64,000 bases of DNA from assembly GCF_000429405.1 (NCBI RefSeq), contig NZ_AUBU01000015.1, positions 1 to 64,000 on the forward strand, written 5' to 3'. Position numbers and translations under genes: made by a program. How positions within the stretch are numbered: the first letter of the stretch is position 1; each line of letters begins with the position of its first letter. Shown one piece after another: positions 53,894 through 61,759 of the stretch. The notes under the pieces were generated by a model that was not told the DNA's origin, made no database searches, and saw only the letters and a list, made by a program, of their open reading frames with translations. The DNA is from Algoriphagus marincola DSM 16067. Lineage in GTDB: Bacteria; Bacteroidota; Bacteroidia; Cytophagales; Cyclobacteriaceae.

Positions 53894-54972
53894 GAGGGAT
53901 TTGTAATAAGATTCACATCTTCTTGGGTTCTAAGTTGGAATAGCAATACGAATTGCACTCCGATGATCAAAGAACCCAATAATAAATGAACAGGCTGCAA
54001 GAAAGCAGGGATGGCAAAATAAGCCATTCCAATACCTGTTGCTATTTCCATGACGATCACAAGCAACAATGCTTGAGACCATTTATTGACAGGCGATTTC
54101 CTTCGGGTATACTTAAATGCCCAGAAGAAATAGAGTAGATGAATTCCCAGAAGCACTAGAGAAAACGAGCGATGTATCAAGAAGGTCATACCTATCTGTT
54201 CAATCCAAGTATCTCGCATCATTCCTCCCATTGCAAAGGAAATTTGATCTAATTCCTCTCTCACCTGTGTACCAAATACTATTTGTACCACCATTAGGGC
54301 CGTTCCAATGACAAGCAACCATTTGACTTTACTTGGAACCTGATCCTCTTTATGATTCTCATACTTTACGAGAAACGCCCTGTGGTTGATATACAGTAAC
54401 AAAACCACTAAAAGCAATGCCAGAATCATATGAAAGGTGATCATCCAATCCAAGAGATTGGTAGAGACAACAATAGAGCCTATCCATCCTTGAAATAACA
54501 CCAAGACTAGTGATGCAATGGATAAAATCGGAATCGTCCGATCAATTTTCCATAGTTTCAACGATTTCCAGACCGTAAGAATGATAAGAAATCCGATGAC
54601 TACTCCAATCAATCGATTAATGTACTCGATCCAGGTTTTGGTAGCATTAAACTCCTCCTCGATTAGGATTGTCTTATCATTTGCGATTCTTTCAGCCGCT
54701 TTGTCAAATCCAAGCTTGTCAAGTGTAGCTACAAACCTTTCGTTTTTAGCCAGCCTCTTTTCAAGATAAATCTCTTGATAATTTTTTGGGAGCTGATCCA
54801 CACTGGTAGGCGGAACCAAGCTCCCAAAACATTTTGGCCAATCGGGACATCCCATTCCAGAGCCAGTGCTCCGGACAATGCCTCCAACCAGTATGAGAAA
54901 GTAAACAGCAATCACCGTCACCAATCCGGTTCGGCGAAAGCTGTTTAAGTTTTTAAGATTCTTTTGCTTCAT
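53890..54972 (-). CDS. ctaA: Heme A synthase
   Basis: A 360-residue COX15/CtaA protein with about eight spans. The first loop has RSTGSGMGCPDWPKCFGS with the conserved Cys pair and the EFNATKTWIEYINRLIG block with Glu and His-position residues. Later heme-binding His are in LIHRSFSLVLLGIH and PVHLLLGSL. It oxidises heme O to heme A. The start overlaps the end of ctaD by 20 bases; no later ATG keeps the first span. Confidence 0.94.
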   Translation of the reverse strand: MKQKNLKNLNSFRRTGLVTVIAVYFLILVGGIVRSTGSGMGCPDWPKCFGSLVPPTSVDQLPKNYQEIYLEKRLAKNERFVATLDKLGFDKAAERIANDKTILIEEEFNATKTWIEYINRLIGVVIGFLIILTVWKSLKLWKIDRTIPILSIASLVLVLFQGWIGSIVVSTNLLDWMITFHMILALLLVVLLLYINHRAFLVKYENHKEDQVPSKVKWLLVIGTALMVVQIVFGTQVREELDQISFAMGGMMRDTWIEQIGMTFLIHRSFSLVLLGIHLLYFFWAFKYTRRKSPVNKWSQALLLVIVMEIATGIGMAYFAIPAFLQPVHLLLGSLIIGVQFVLLFQLRTQEDVNLITNPS

Positions 54973-56839
54973 TGGCGACTAGAGCCTCAGATTCATCTTT
55001 AATAATTTCCATTTCAGTCTTCACTTGCTCCTGCTCATGTGGCAGATTGGATTCAGGCGTAGCGGAAAGTGGAACGGTCTGAGGGATGAAGTCTTCTTCT
55101 GCTCCAGGCTTGGAGTAGTCATATGGCCAACGATAAACAGTTGGAATTTCTCCAGGCCAGTTGCCATGTCCAGGGACAATTGGAGTTGTCCACTCCAAAG
55201 TAGTAGATCTCCATGGGTTGGAAGATGCTTTTCTTCCACGATACATAGAATAGAAGAAATTGAATAGGAAGATAAACTGAGCAGCAAAAGTGATGATTGC
55301 AGCTACAGATACGAACATATTCAAATCAGTATACATGTTTGAGAATTCAAACCCAGTCCATGAATAGTATCTTCTTGGGAAACCTGCAATACCGATGTAG
55401 TGCATTGGGAAGAATACCATATAAACTCCTACGAATGTCAACCAGAAGTGAACATATCCAAGACGAGCATCCATCATTCTACCAAACATCTTAGGGAACC
55501 AGTGATAAACACCGGCCACTAGACCGAAGAAGGAAGCAGAACCCATTACCAAGTGGAAGTGAGCCACTACGAAATAAGTGTCGTGCAACTGAATATCAAT
55601 GGCTGAGTTTCCTAAGAAAATACCAGTCAAACCACCTGAGATAAAGAAGGATACTAGACCGATAGAGAAAAGCATCGCAGGCGTAAAGATCAAGTTACCT
55701 CTCCATAGCGTAGTGAGGTAGTTGAATACCTTCACCGCAGAAGGAATGGCAATGATTAAAGTCAAGAACATAAAGATGGATCCCAAGAATGGATTCATAC
55801 CTGACACAAACATGTGGTGAGCCCACACGATAAATGAAAGGATTGTAATACCCAACATGGAAATAATCATCGCCTTGTATCCGAAAATTGGTTTTCTGGA
55901 ATTGGTTGCGATTACTTCAGAGGTAATACCCAATGCTGGTAGCAATACGATGTAAACCTCAGGGTGACCAAGGAACCAGAACAAGTGCTGATACAATACT
56001 GGGCTACCACCAGTGTTTGGAAGGGCTTCACCCCCAATGTAGATATCCGACAAATAGAAAGAAGTACCAAAACTTCTATCAAAAACCAACAAAAGAGCTG
56101 CCGCAAACAACACAGGGAAAGACAACAATCCAATTACAGCTGTCAAGAAGAAAGCCCAAATCGTCAAAGGAAGTCTTGAGAAAGACATACCTTTTGTTCT
56201 AAGGTTAATGACAGTAGTGATGTAGTTAATACCTCCAAGTAGTGATGAAGCAATAAAGAAAGTCATTGCTACCAACCACAAGGTCATTCCCAATCCTGAA
56301 CCAGGAATAGCCTGCTCAAGCGCAGATAATGGTGGGTAAACTACCCAACCACCGCCGGCAGGACCGGTTTTAATGAATAAGGAAATAAACATGATCACAC
56401 TGGATACAAAGAAGAACCAGTATGAAAGCATATTCATAAAGCCTGAAGCCATGTCACGGGCTCCAATTTGCAAGGGAATCAAGAAATTGGAAAAAGTACC
56501 ACTAAGACCTGCAGTCAATACGAAGAATACCATGATCGTACCGTGCATAGTCACTAGGGCCAGATAGAATGTTTGATCCAATTGACCTGTTTCGGTAATC
56601 CATCCTCCTAACAGCGGTCTCAACCACTCCAGATTCATATCAGGGAAACCCAACTGAAGTCTGAATAGTACAGACAAAAGACCACCTATAAGTGCCCAGA
56701 ATATACCAGTAATCAAGAATTGCTTTCCGATCATTTTATGATCGGTACTGAAAATATATTTGGTCACAAAATTATCATGATGCTCATGATCGTGATGATC
56801 ATGGGCGGTGTCATGTGTCGCAACAGATGCTGTAGCCAT
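54953..56839 (-). CDS. ctaD: Cytochrome c oxidase subunit I
   Basis: A 628-residue heme-copper oxidase subunit with 12 or more spans. The CuB His and cross-linked Tyr are in FLGHPEVYIVLLPALG, the next His pair is in WAHHMFVSGMNP, and the two heme ligands follow in HDTYFVVAHFHLVMG. The N-terminus is His-rich (THDTAHDHHDHEHHD), possibly metal binding. It is the catalytic core that reduces O2 and pumps protons. It follows subunit II by 24 bases. Confidence 0.97.
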   Translation of the reverse strand: MATASVATHDTAHDHHDHEHHDNFVTKYIFSTDHKMIGKQFLITGIFWALIGGLLSVLFRLQLGFPDMNLEWLRPLLGGWITETGQLDQTFYLALVTMHGTIMVFFVLTAGLSGTFSNFLIPLQIGARDMASGFMNMLSYWFFFVSSVIMFISLFIKTGPAGGGWVVYPPLSALEQAIPGSGLGMTLWLVAMTFFIASSLLGGINYITTVINLRTKGMSFSRLPLTIWAFFLTAVIGLLSFPVLFAAALLLVFDRSFGTSFYLSDIYIGGEALPNTGGSPVLYQHLFWFLGHPEVYIVLLPALGITSEVIATNSRKPIFGYKAMIISMLGITILSFIVWAHHMFVSGMNPFLGSIFMFLTLIIAIPSAVKVFNYLTTLWRGNLIFTPAMLFSIGLVSFFISGGLTGIFLGNSAIDIQLHDTYFVVAHFHLVMGSASFFGLVAGVYHWFPKMFGRMMDARLGYVHFWLTFVGVYMVFFPMHYIGIAGFPRRYYSWTGFEFSNMYTDLNMFVSVAAIITFAAQFIFLFNFFYSMYRGRKASSNPWRSTTLEWTTPIVPGHGNWPGEIPTVYRWPYDYSKPGAEEDFIPQTVPLSATPESNLPHEQEQVKTEMEIIKDESEALVANEAKES

Positions 56840-56863
56840 AATTAATTATTTTGTGTTGTTTTC

Positions 56864-57883
56864 TTATTGAATTTCTGCCACTTCTTTTACTTCTACTTCT
56901 ATCCCTTCAGCCAAGGCAGGATTCATTTGAAGGAAAGTCTTCTGCTCAGTCAGCCATTTCTGATATTCAGCAGGCTCGACCACCTCGATCACTCTTCTCA
57001 TTGCATTGTGACCTCTTCCGCAAATTTCCGTACATGCAATCTCATAATTGAAATCCGGATTCTTCAACTCTGCCCGCATTTCAGCAGTAGTTTTATTTGG
57101 TACAAACCAGAATCGAGTAGGCATTCCCGGTACTGCATCCATTTTCAACCTCATGTGCGGAGCAAAAACAGAGTGCAATACATCACGTGCACGGATTTTA
57201 AATAATACCGGTTCGCCTTTAGGAATTACTACTTTTGGAGAAGGAAAGTCGTCCACAGACTTTTGATCTGTGAAATCAATTCCCATAGGATTGATTGCAG
57301 ATGTCAATCGATAATCATTGTCTCCCAATACTTTATCCTGACCAGGATATCGAATATCCCAAGCAAATTGATAACCCATCAATTCGACAACATGAGCATT
57401 CTCAGGAGCAGGAGCTGTAATATCTGACCATGCCATCCAACCAGTAATAACCAGAACAGTCAAGACTAAAGCGGGAACAGTAGTCCAAATAACCTCAAGT
57501 TTATTGTTTTCTGGATAAAAGGATGCCTTACGATCTTCTTTGTATTGGTATTTGTATGGGAAAACGAAGAGCAAAATGTGAGTAATAATGAATATCACTC
57601 CTGTCACTGCCATCGTGATCCAGAACAAACGGTCCGTAACCACTCCATGCTCAGAGGCAATTGGAAGTTGGTAATTATCAAACTCCTTGATTGAATACCA
57701 AAACATCAATCCTCCAACAGCCACCAAAAACACCAAGAACAAGAAGGCATTAACCTTATTACTTCCGGATGCGATTTTCTTGTCAGAACCTTTTACAACA
57801 GATACCAATGTCTGGATTCGGTATACCATCCAAACAATTGATAAAAGGAGAACAACCCCTACTGCAATTAGAAATCCGTACAT
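56864..57883 (-). CDS. ctaC: Cytochrome c oxidase subunit II
   Basis: A 339-residue subunit with the CuA site intact: VLHSVFAPH gives the first His, and CTEICGRGHNAM holds both Cys, the bridging Glu, His and Met. MGYQFAWDIRYPG is the electron-entry Trp region. Four hydrophobic spans precede the cupredoxin domain (about 4-22, 46-64, 88-110, 130-150), two more than the canonical subunit. There is no fused cytochrome c domain (no CXXCH), so electrons must come from a separate cytochrome. Confidence 0.95.
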   Translation of the reverse strand: MYGFLIAVGVVLLLSIVWMVYRIQTLVSVVKGSDKKIASGSNKVNAFLFLVFLVAVGGLMFWYSIKEFDNYQLPIASEHGVVTDRLFWITMAVTGVIFIITHILLFVFPYKYQYKEDRKASFYPENNKLEVIWTTVPALVLTVLVITGWMAWSDITAPAPENAHVVELMGYQFAWDIRYPGQDKVLGDNDYRLTSAINPMGIDFTDQKSVDDFPSPKVVIPKGEPVLFKIRARDVLHSVFAPHMRLKMDAVPGMPTRFWFVPNKTTAEMRAELKNPDFNYEIACTEICGRGHNAMRRVIEVVEPAEYQKWLTEQKTFLQMNPALAEGIEVEVKEVAEIQ

Positions 57884-57906
57884 ATTTTTACTTTTTCGGG
57901 TTTGAT

Positions 57907-59202
57907 TTAAATGTGATGTTGATAGCTTTCTTCAAGCATCGGGTGATTTTTAGGGATTAGATTTCCTTTAGCTAAGCCTCCAAGCACAACCAACGCCACC
58001 GCTGAGCCATAAACAAGGAACATTCCTACTTCCATCAATCCTACACCTCCATTATGACCTAGGGTACCTGGCTGAACCATCAAGAAGAAATCTACCCAGT
58101 GACCTACGATTAGAAGCGTACAAACGAGTTTTAAAAATACTCCGTGTCTTTTTGCATCTCTTGTCATTAAAACTAAGAACGGCAGGACAAAGTTCATCGC
58201 TATGTTTACGAAAATGAACCCTCCATACACGTCAGAAGTAAGTCTCTCAACAAAATAAACTGTTTCTTCAGGTATGTTGGCATAATAGATCAAAAGGAAC
58301 TGTGAAAACCACAAGTAAGTCCAGAAGATAGAGAAGCCAAACACAAACTTTCCAAGGTCATGAACATGGTTTTCATTCACCATTTCAAGATAGCCTTTGC
58401 CTTTCAAGAAGATAACTGCAAGTGTGATAGCAGAAAGTCCGGCTACGAACCAAGAAGAGAATACGTACCATCCAAATAGCGTAGAGAACCAGTGCGTGTC
58501 AATTGACATCACCCAATCCCAAGCTGAAATAGAAGAAGAAACTGCAAAGAATACTAAGAAGTAAGCTGACCAGCTTCTCATCTTAAACCAATGTGATGTT
58601 CCTCCTAATTGATCTTCTGCAGCAGCTATTTTCTTGAATTTCGAGAAGAAGAAAACCCAGAATCCAAAGAACACAACCATTCTAACGATATAGAAGATAG
58701 GGAAAGTACCCTTTTCCATAGGCCAGTAAAAGAAAGCGCCTTTTCCGTCAATGATTTTGTCATACTCAGCTGAGTTCTTATCGAACAACTCTGCATGCCA
58801 CCAATGGAATAAATCATGACCAGCTACGAAGAAAGTCACAATCATCAAAACTGCAGCGATTGGTAACCAGTTTCCAAACGCTAACATTACTCTAGTGATT
58901 GGTGCTGACCAACCTGCTTGAGCAGCATATTGAATAGCAAAGAAGAATACACCTACAATGGCAATACCTGTGAAATAGACGTTGTTGATCCAAATATTAG
59001 CATACAAGCGCTGATACCAATGGAATGCATGTCCTCCAGCCTCAGCACCTTCTTCTGCATGACCACCACCCATCATAGCTAATACAATTCCCACAACCAA
59101 CAAGGCAGCCCCTATCAAAAGGACCGTCATGATGGATTTTTTGATTCCTGGGGTGAAATCAAATTTTTGATCAAGGTTGAAATTTTGAACTTCGTGAGCC
59201 AT
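57907..59202 (-). CDS. actF: Alternative complex III subunit ActF
   Basis: A 431-residue membrane protein with about ten spans, typical of ActF: SAPITRVMLAFGNWLP, ISAWDWVMSIDTHWFSTLFGW and FGFSIFWTYLWFSQFLLIYYANIPEE. ActF is related to ActC and forms part of the membrane arm of the quinol:cytochrome c oxidoreductase. It starts two bases after the ActE stop, and subunit II of the oxidase follows by 23 bases, so complex III and the oxidase are on one transcript. Confidence 0.94.
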   Translation of the reverse strand: MAHEVQNFNLDQKFDFTPGIKKSIMTVLLIGAALLVVGIVLAMMGGGHAEEGAEAGGHAFHWYQRLYANIWINNVYFTGIAIVGVFFFAIQYAAQAGWSAPITRVMLAFGNWLPIAAVLMIVTFFVAGHDLFHWWHAELFDKNSAEYDKIIDGKGAFFYWPMEKGTFPIFYIVRMVVFFGFWVFFFSKFKKIAAAEDQLGGTSHWFKMRSWSAYFLVFFAVSSSISAWDWVMSIDTHWFSTLFGWYVFSSWFVAGLSAITLAVIFLKGKGYLEMVNENHVHDLGKFVFGFSIFWTYLWFSQFLLIYYANIPEETVYFVERLTSDVYGGFIFVNIAMNFVLPFLVLMTRDAKRHGVFLKLVCTLLIVGHWVDFFLMVQPGTLGHNGGVGLMEVGMFLVYGSAVALVVLGGLAKGNLIPKNHPMLEESYQHHI

Positions 59203-59204
59203 GA

Positions 59205-59831
59205 TTATTGCTTCTGAATTACTTGTTTAACATAGGAAACGATCTTCCAGCGATTTTCTGGAGTGATCTGAGAACCATGAGCTCCCATTCGTCCTTTTCC
59301 TTTTGTGATTACATGGAAAATGTGACCTTCTGGCAAATTGATATACGCTCCACCTTTAAGGTTAGCAACACCACCGATGATTTCACCTACTTTTCCATCA
59401 CCTTCTCCTCCTTTTCCGTGACAAGATGAGCAGTATTGGATGTAAAGAGTTTCTCCCTCTTTTACAATAGCATCATCCACAGTCAAAGGATTTTCAATAA
59501 GAGCAGCTTCCTCCAATTCAAATGTCTTCAATCTGTACGGAAGCATATCATATTTATTTCGAGGCACTGTACCTTCGACAGGCTCGCGCATGTTCATCCC
59601 ATTGGGATTGTGTACGTTACTGTTGAAAAACTCCCCTTTACCATCTTCTCTGTTAGAGAGCCAAGAGCCTTGACTTTCATCCTTGATCTGAGTAAGTGGT
59701 TCGTAGGCTACAGAATGGTACATCTGTGGAGCATATTCCAATCCAGGATTGTCCTCACCAGCACTACAGCCAGCAAACACAGCTCCTACAACTGCCATTC
59801 CCAAGATTCCTAGTGTGTTCTTTATCGTCAT
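59205..59831 (-). CDS. actE: Alternative complex III subunit ActE, monoheme cytochrome c lipoprotein
   Basis: A 208-residue lipoprotein with the lipobox AVFAGC (Cys22) and one heme site, YCSSCHGKGGEGDG (Cys134, Cys137, His138), with a Met (GRMGAHG) as probable sixth ligand. ActE is the monoheme cytochrome that can pass electrons from complex III towards the oxidase. Because subunit II here lacks its own heme domain, ActE is the best candidate for that link in the window. Confidence 0.94.
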   Translation of the reverse strand: MTIKNTLGILGMAVVGAVFAGCSAGEDNPGLEYAPQMYHSVAYEPLTQIKDESQGSWLSNREDGKGEFFNSNVHNPNGMNMREPVEGTVPRNKYDMLPYRLKTFELEEAALIENPLTVDDAIVKEGETLYIQYCSSCHGKGGEGDGKVGEIIGGVANLKGGAYINLPEGHIFHVITKGKGRMGAHGSQITPENRWKIVSYVKQVIQKQ

Positions 59832-59842
59832 TTTATCGGGAA

Positions 59843-60376
59843 TTACTCGTCAAAACTTTTATTATTTACTTCAGTAGCACCGGAAGACTTCAAAATCTCT
59901 TTGATTTTTTCCTGATCCATAGCGCTATTGTTCGCAATGTCTATTGCCATTACGTGCTTATCATCGGTGATTCTTACATCGAAGATTCGTGGTTGTGCCC
60001 AAGGCTTCAAATTAGAACTCACCATAAAAACTCCTACCATTCCGAAAGCAGCAAGCAATACAGTCATCTCAAAAGAAACTGGAATGAAATCCGGGAAGGC
60101 TGCGTAATCCTTACCACCAATGATCATTGGCCAGTCAAACTTCATCATGTAAAACTGCATCGTCAAAGCAAGGGAAGTACCCAGCATTCCAAAAAGGAAA
60201 GCTGCGATAGGAAGTCTACTTCTCTTATAACCAAGTACGTGCTCCAGACCATGAACAGGATAAGGGGAATACACCTCATGGATTTTCACACCACTGGATC
60301 TTACTTGTTTTACGGCGTCAAGAAGAACGTCTTCGTCTTCGTATACGCCCAATACAAAATGAGTATCTCTTTCCAT
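59843..60376 (-). CDS. actD: Alternative complex III subunit ActD (DUF3341)
   Basis: A 177-residue DUF3341 protein. A soluble N-terminal part (VLGVYEDEDVLLDAVKQVRS, then VHEVYSPYPVHGLEHVLG-like) is followed by two spans (about 58-80 and 95-118) and a soluble tail. ActD anchors to the membrane arm. It starts one base after ActC and is followed by ActE after 11 bases. Confidence 0.94.
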   Translation of the reverse strand: MERDTHFVLGVYEDEDVLLDAVKQVRSSGVKIHEVYSPYPVHGLEHVLGYKRSRLPIAAFLFGMLGTSLALTMQFYMMKFDWPMIIGGKDYAAFPDFIPVSFEMTVLLAAFGMVGVFMVSSNLKPWAQPRIFDVRITDDKHVMAIDIANNSAMDQEKIKEILKSSGATEVNNKSFDE

Positions 60377-60377
60377 A

Positions 60378-61742
60378 TTATTTAGCAGCTTTTTCGGATG
60401 ATGATTTCAATACAGACTTTACTTCAGCCATGTTGATCACAGGGAAAAACTTAGCGAACAAGAAGAACAAGGTGAAAAACAGTCCGAAGGTAAATAGATA
60501 GACTCCAATGTCAGCCCAAGTTGGGTAGAACATCGCCCAAGAAGAAGGCAAGTAATCTCTGTGCAAGGAAGTCACGATAATTACAAATCGCTCAAACCAC
60601 ATCCCGATATTCACTACAAGTGATAGGATAAATGTAGCCACAATAGAAGTCCGGATTTTCTTGAACCAGAACAACTGTGGTGAAATCACATTACAAGTCA
60701 TCATAGACCAGTAAGCCCACCAATAAGGTCCTGTTGCCCGGTTGATAAATGCATACTGTTCTGCTGCCACTCCTGAATACCAAGCGATGAAGAATTCTGT
60801 AATGTAAGCAATACCTACAATCGAACCGGTGATGATGATCACGATATTCATCAATTCGATATGGCCCATCGTGATGTAATCTTCCAGTTTAAATACTTTT
60901 CTGGTGATAATCATCAGGGTCAATACCATAGCAAATCCAGAGAAGATCGCACCTGCCACAAAGTATGGAGGGAAGATCGTCGTGTGCCAACCTGGAATCA
61001 CGGAAGTCGCAAAGTCAAAGGATACGATCGTGTGTACAGAAAGTACAAGCGGTGTAGCCAAACCTGCCAAAATCAAGGAAACGGATTCATAACGCATCCA
61101 AGTTTTTGCTGCTCCATCCCATCCAAAGGACAAGGCACCGTAGATAGTTTTTCTCAAGCCAGTAGCTCGGTCACGAATCGTTGCAAAATCTGGGATCAAA
61201 CCGATGTACCAGAAAACAAGCGATACGGAGAAATAAGTCGAAATCGCAAATACGTCCCAAAGGAGAGGTGAGTTGAAGTTAACCCAAAGCGAACCAAAGG
61301 TGTTGGGAAGTGGAAGTGCCCAATAAGCTCCTAACCAAGGACGACCCATGTGAATAACCGGGAACATTGCCGCACAGATTACAGCGAAGATAGTCATCGC
61401 CTCTGCAGCTCGGTTAATGGATGTTCTCCACTTTTGTCTGAATAACAAAAGTACGGCTGAGATCAATGTACCGGCGTGACCGATACCAACCCACCACACG
61501 AAGTTGGTGATGTCCCAAGCCCAACCGATGGTCTTGTTGAGTCCCCACATTCCAATTCCTTCCCAAAGGGTAGCAATCAATGCGATGGAACCAAGTCCCA
61601 ATACACCAGCTGCTGTCAAAAAGGCAAGGAACCAAGATAGTGACGGCTTTCCTTCTACTTGACGTGACACATCATGAGTGACGTCATGATAGCTTTTCCC
61701 GCCGGTAACTAAAGGCTCTCGTACGGATGAAGTAACCTGCAT
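60378..61742 (-). CDS. actC: Alternative complex III subunit ActC (NrfD/PsrC family)
   Basis: A 454-residue NrfD-like protein with about ten spans, holding the quinol site of the complex. Recognisable stretches are [23 protein letters not shown] near residue 88, [16 protein letters not shown] near residue 131 and [22 protein letters not shown] near residue 240. It lies 17 bases after ActB, its electron-accepting partner. Confidence 0.95.
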   Translation of the reverse strand: MQVTSSVREPLVTGGKSYHDVTHDVSRQVEGKPSLSWFLAFLTAAGVLGLGSIALIATLWEGIGMWGLNKTIGWAWDITNFVWWVGIGHAGTLISAVLLLFRQKWRTSINRAAEAMTIFAVICAAMFPVIHMGRPWLGAYWALPLPNTFGSLWVNFNSPLLWDVFAISTYFSVSLVFWYIGLIPDFATIRDRATGLRKTIYGALSFGWDGAAKTWMRYESVSLILAGLATPLVLSVHTIVSFDFATSVIPGWHTTIFPPYFVAGAIFSGFAMVLTLMIITRKVFKLEDYITMGHIELMNIVIIITGSIVGIAYITEFFIAWYSGVAAEQYAFINRATGPYWWAYWSMMTCNVISPQLFWFKKIRTSIVATFILSLVVNIGMWFERFVIIVTSLHRDYLPSSWAMFYPTWADIGVYLFTFGLFFTLFFLFAKFFPVINMAEVKSVLKSSSEKAAK

Positions 61743-61759
61743 AGTTTATAAAATTATGA

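Noticed and set aside
56864..57883. caa3-type cytochrome domain fused to subunit II
   Set aside because: No CXXCH motif is found after the CuA site; the protein ends about 30 residues later.
59696..60385. Plus-strand open frame of 229 codons across actE and actD
   Set aside because: It runs antisense to two strongly supported genes and its translation is low-complexity and rich in His, Ser and Arg with no domain pattern.
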